5,873 bases of DNA from Hyphomicrobiales bacterium (lineage in GTDB: Bacteria > Pseudomonadota > Alphaproteobacteria > Rhizobiales > Kaistiaceae). Location of the stretch: NCBI GenBank assembly GCA_017305815.1, contig JAFKJZ010000313.1, positions 1 to 5,873 of the forward strand, in the 5' to 3' direction. A program made the translations under genes and the position numbers. Position 1 is the first letter of the stretch. Each line of letters opens with the position of its first letter. Positions 5,472-5,873 of the stretch are shown here, one piece after another. Below the pieces are notes generated by a model that had not been told where the DNA came from, did no database searches, and was given only the letters and a program-made list of their open reading frames with translations.

Positions 5472-5873
5472 TCAGCGGCGCTTGGCGCCGGGGACGAAGG
5501 GCTCGCGGTCAAGCCACTTGCGGTACATGTCCGGCACGGCGCATTCCGGGTCGTTGAAATAGGCCTTGTAGTCGACGCCGCCGACGAGGGCGATGTTGCC
5601 CCAGGGGTCGAGCGCGCCGGAACGGACGATGACCTTGGCCTTCTGTGCCAGCGGGCCGACCGTGTCCTCATAGGTGACCGGCACGAAATCGCGCTCGTCG
5701 AACCAGGTGGTGAGCGAGCGATAGAGTGGCTTGTTGTGCTCGGCGACCTGCGAGGCGAACATCACCTTCTCGACGATCAGTTCCGGCGCGATCACCGAAT
5801 AGAGCTGGTCGAGCGTCGGCAGGTCGGCGCTGATGGCGAGGTCGATGCGCCAGGCGTTCGCGGGGATCGGGAA
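5472..5873 (-). CDS. RbsD/FucU-family sugar mutarotase or pyranase, partial: N-terminus beyond right edge
   Basis: Proteins of this family interconvert sugar forms: RbsD the pyran and furan forms of ribose, FucU the anomers of L-fucose. The 133 C-terminal residues are visible; the frame stays open to the edge, so the GTG at 5795 is internal and not the start. Family marks are FPIPANAWRIDLAI at the edge (the RbsD 'PIP..v.RIDLAl' strand), VEKVMFASQVAEHN (RbsD 'vEk.vlAeEi.e.N') and VIVRSGALDPWGNIALVGGV (family 'virtGe.tPYaNiiL.aGV'). Two oddities are visible: the conserved Tyr of PYAN is Trp (PWGN), and the His expected in the VPHE-like segment is Tyr (VTYE). About 30 residues rich in charge and Trp follow the point where RbsD normally ends. 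The conserved N-terminal His and Asp lie outside the window. It sits first in the operon seen here, just upstream of the dehydrogenase. Confidence 0.85.
   Translation of the reverse strand, partial: FPIPANAWRIDLAISADLPTLDQLYSVIAPELIVEKVMFASQVAEHNKPLYRSLTTWFDERDFVPVTYEDTVGPLAQKAKVIVRSGALDPWGNIALVGGVDYKAYFNDPECAVPDMYRKWLDREPFVPGAKRR
5476..5490 (-). other. Short GC hairpin at the end of the RbsD-like gene
   Basis: CGGCGC (5476-5481) pairs with GCGCCG (5485-5490) around a 3-base loop. In the mRNA it spans the last codons of the RbsD-like gene, shortly before the stop and the ribosome site of the dehydrogenase. It has no T-run, so it is not an evident terminator; it might affect mRNA stability or relative translation, or mean nothing in such GC-rich DNA. 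Confidence 0.35.

Noticed and set aside
4360..5562. 400-codon plus-strand open frame opposite the dehydrogenase
   Set aside because: It crosses the operon junction and has antisense-type composition; the minus strand encodes a complete Gfo/Idh/MocA protein with a strong ribosome site.

Overview
The window is GC-rich, with strong G/C preference at third codon positions. It carries sugar-catabolism genes of the sort common in soil and plant-associated Alphaproteobacteria, probably Rhizobiales; that placement is inferred from base composition and protein style and not proven. I see no tRNA, rRNA, CRISPR array, insertion sequence or phage gene.

Layout. (1) Positions 1-1156, minus strand: the N-terminal two thirds of an IlvD/Edd-family sugar-acid dehydratase, running off the left edge. 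(2) Positions 1204-1935, minus strand, with coding-like sequence reaching back to about 2067: a COG2159-type metal-dependent amidohydrolase, directly upstream of the dehydratase and probably in the same operon. (3) Positions about 2068-2229: a divergent intergenic region with a consensus TTGACA box facing the amidohydrolase and a perfect 14-bp palindrome centred on CG, which looks like a LacI-family operator. (4) Positions 2230-3279, plus strand: a LacI-family repressor, followed at once by a short hairpin and T-run. (5) Positions 3280-3603: a gene-free gap. (6) Positions 3604-4302, plus strand: a GntR regulator of the FadR/FCD class. (7) Positions 4332-4361: a strong hairpin between convergent genes. 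(8) Positions 4387-5451, minus strand: a Gfo/Idh/MocA dehydrogenase. (9) Positions 5472-5873, minus strand: the C-terminal part of an RbsD/FucU-family sugar mutarotase or pyranase, just upstream of the dehydrogenase in the same operon and running off the right edge.

Together the enzymes could form a non-phosphorylative oxidative sugar route: RbsD-like anomer interconversion, oxidation by the Gfo/Idh/MocA enzyme, a hydrolase step (possibly lactone opening) by the amidohydrolase, and dehydration of the aldonate to a 2-keto-3-deoxy acid by the IlvD/Edd enzyme. The order resembles the oxidative L-fucose and L-arabinose pathways. The sugar cannot be read from the sequence. The LacI protein probably controls the amidohydrolase-dehydratase operon through the palindrome; the GntR target is unclear.

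The oddest point is the 5' end of the amidohydrolase. Good coding sequence continues 44 codons upstream of the first usable ATG, back to a stop codon, with no ATG, GTG or TTG, and the operator lies on the place where a start codon would be expected. The usual N-terminal metal-binding His pair there reads C-H-V-N.
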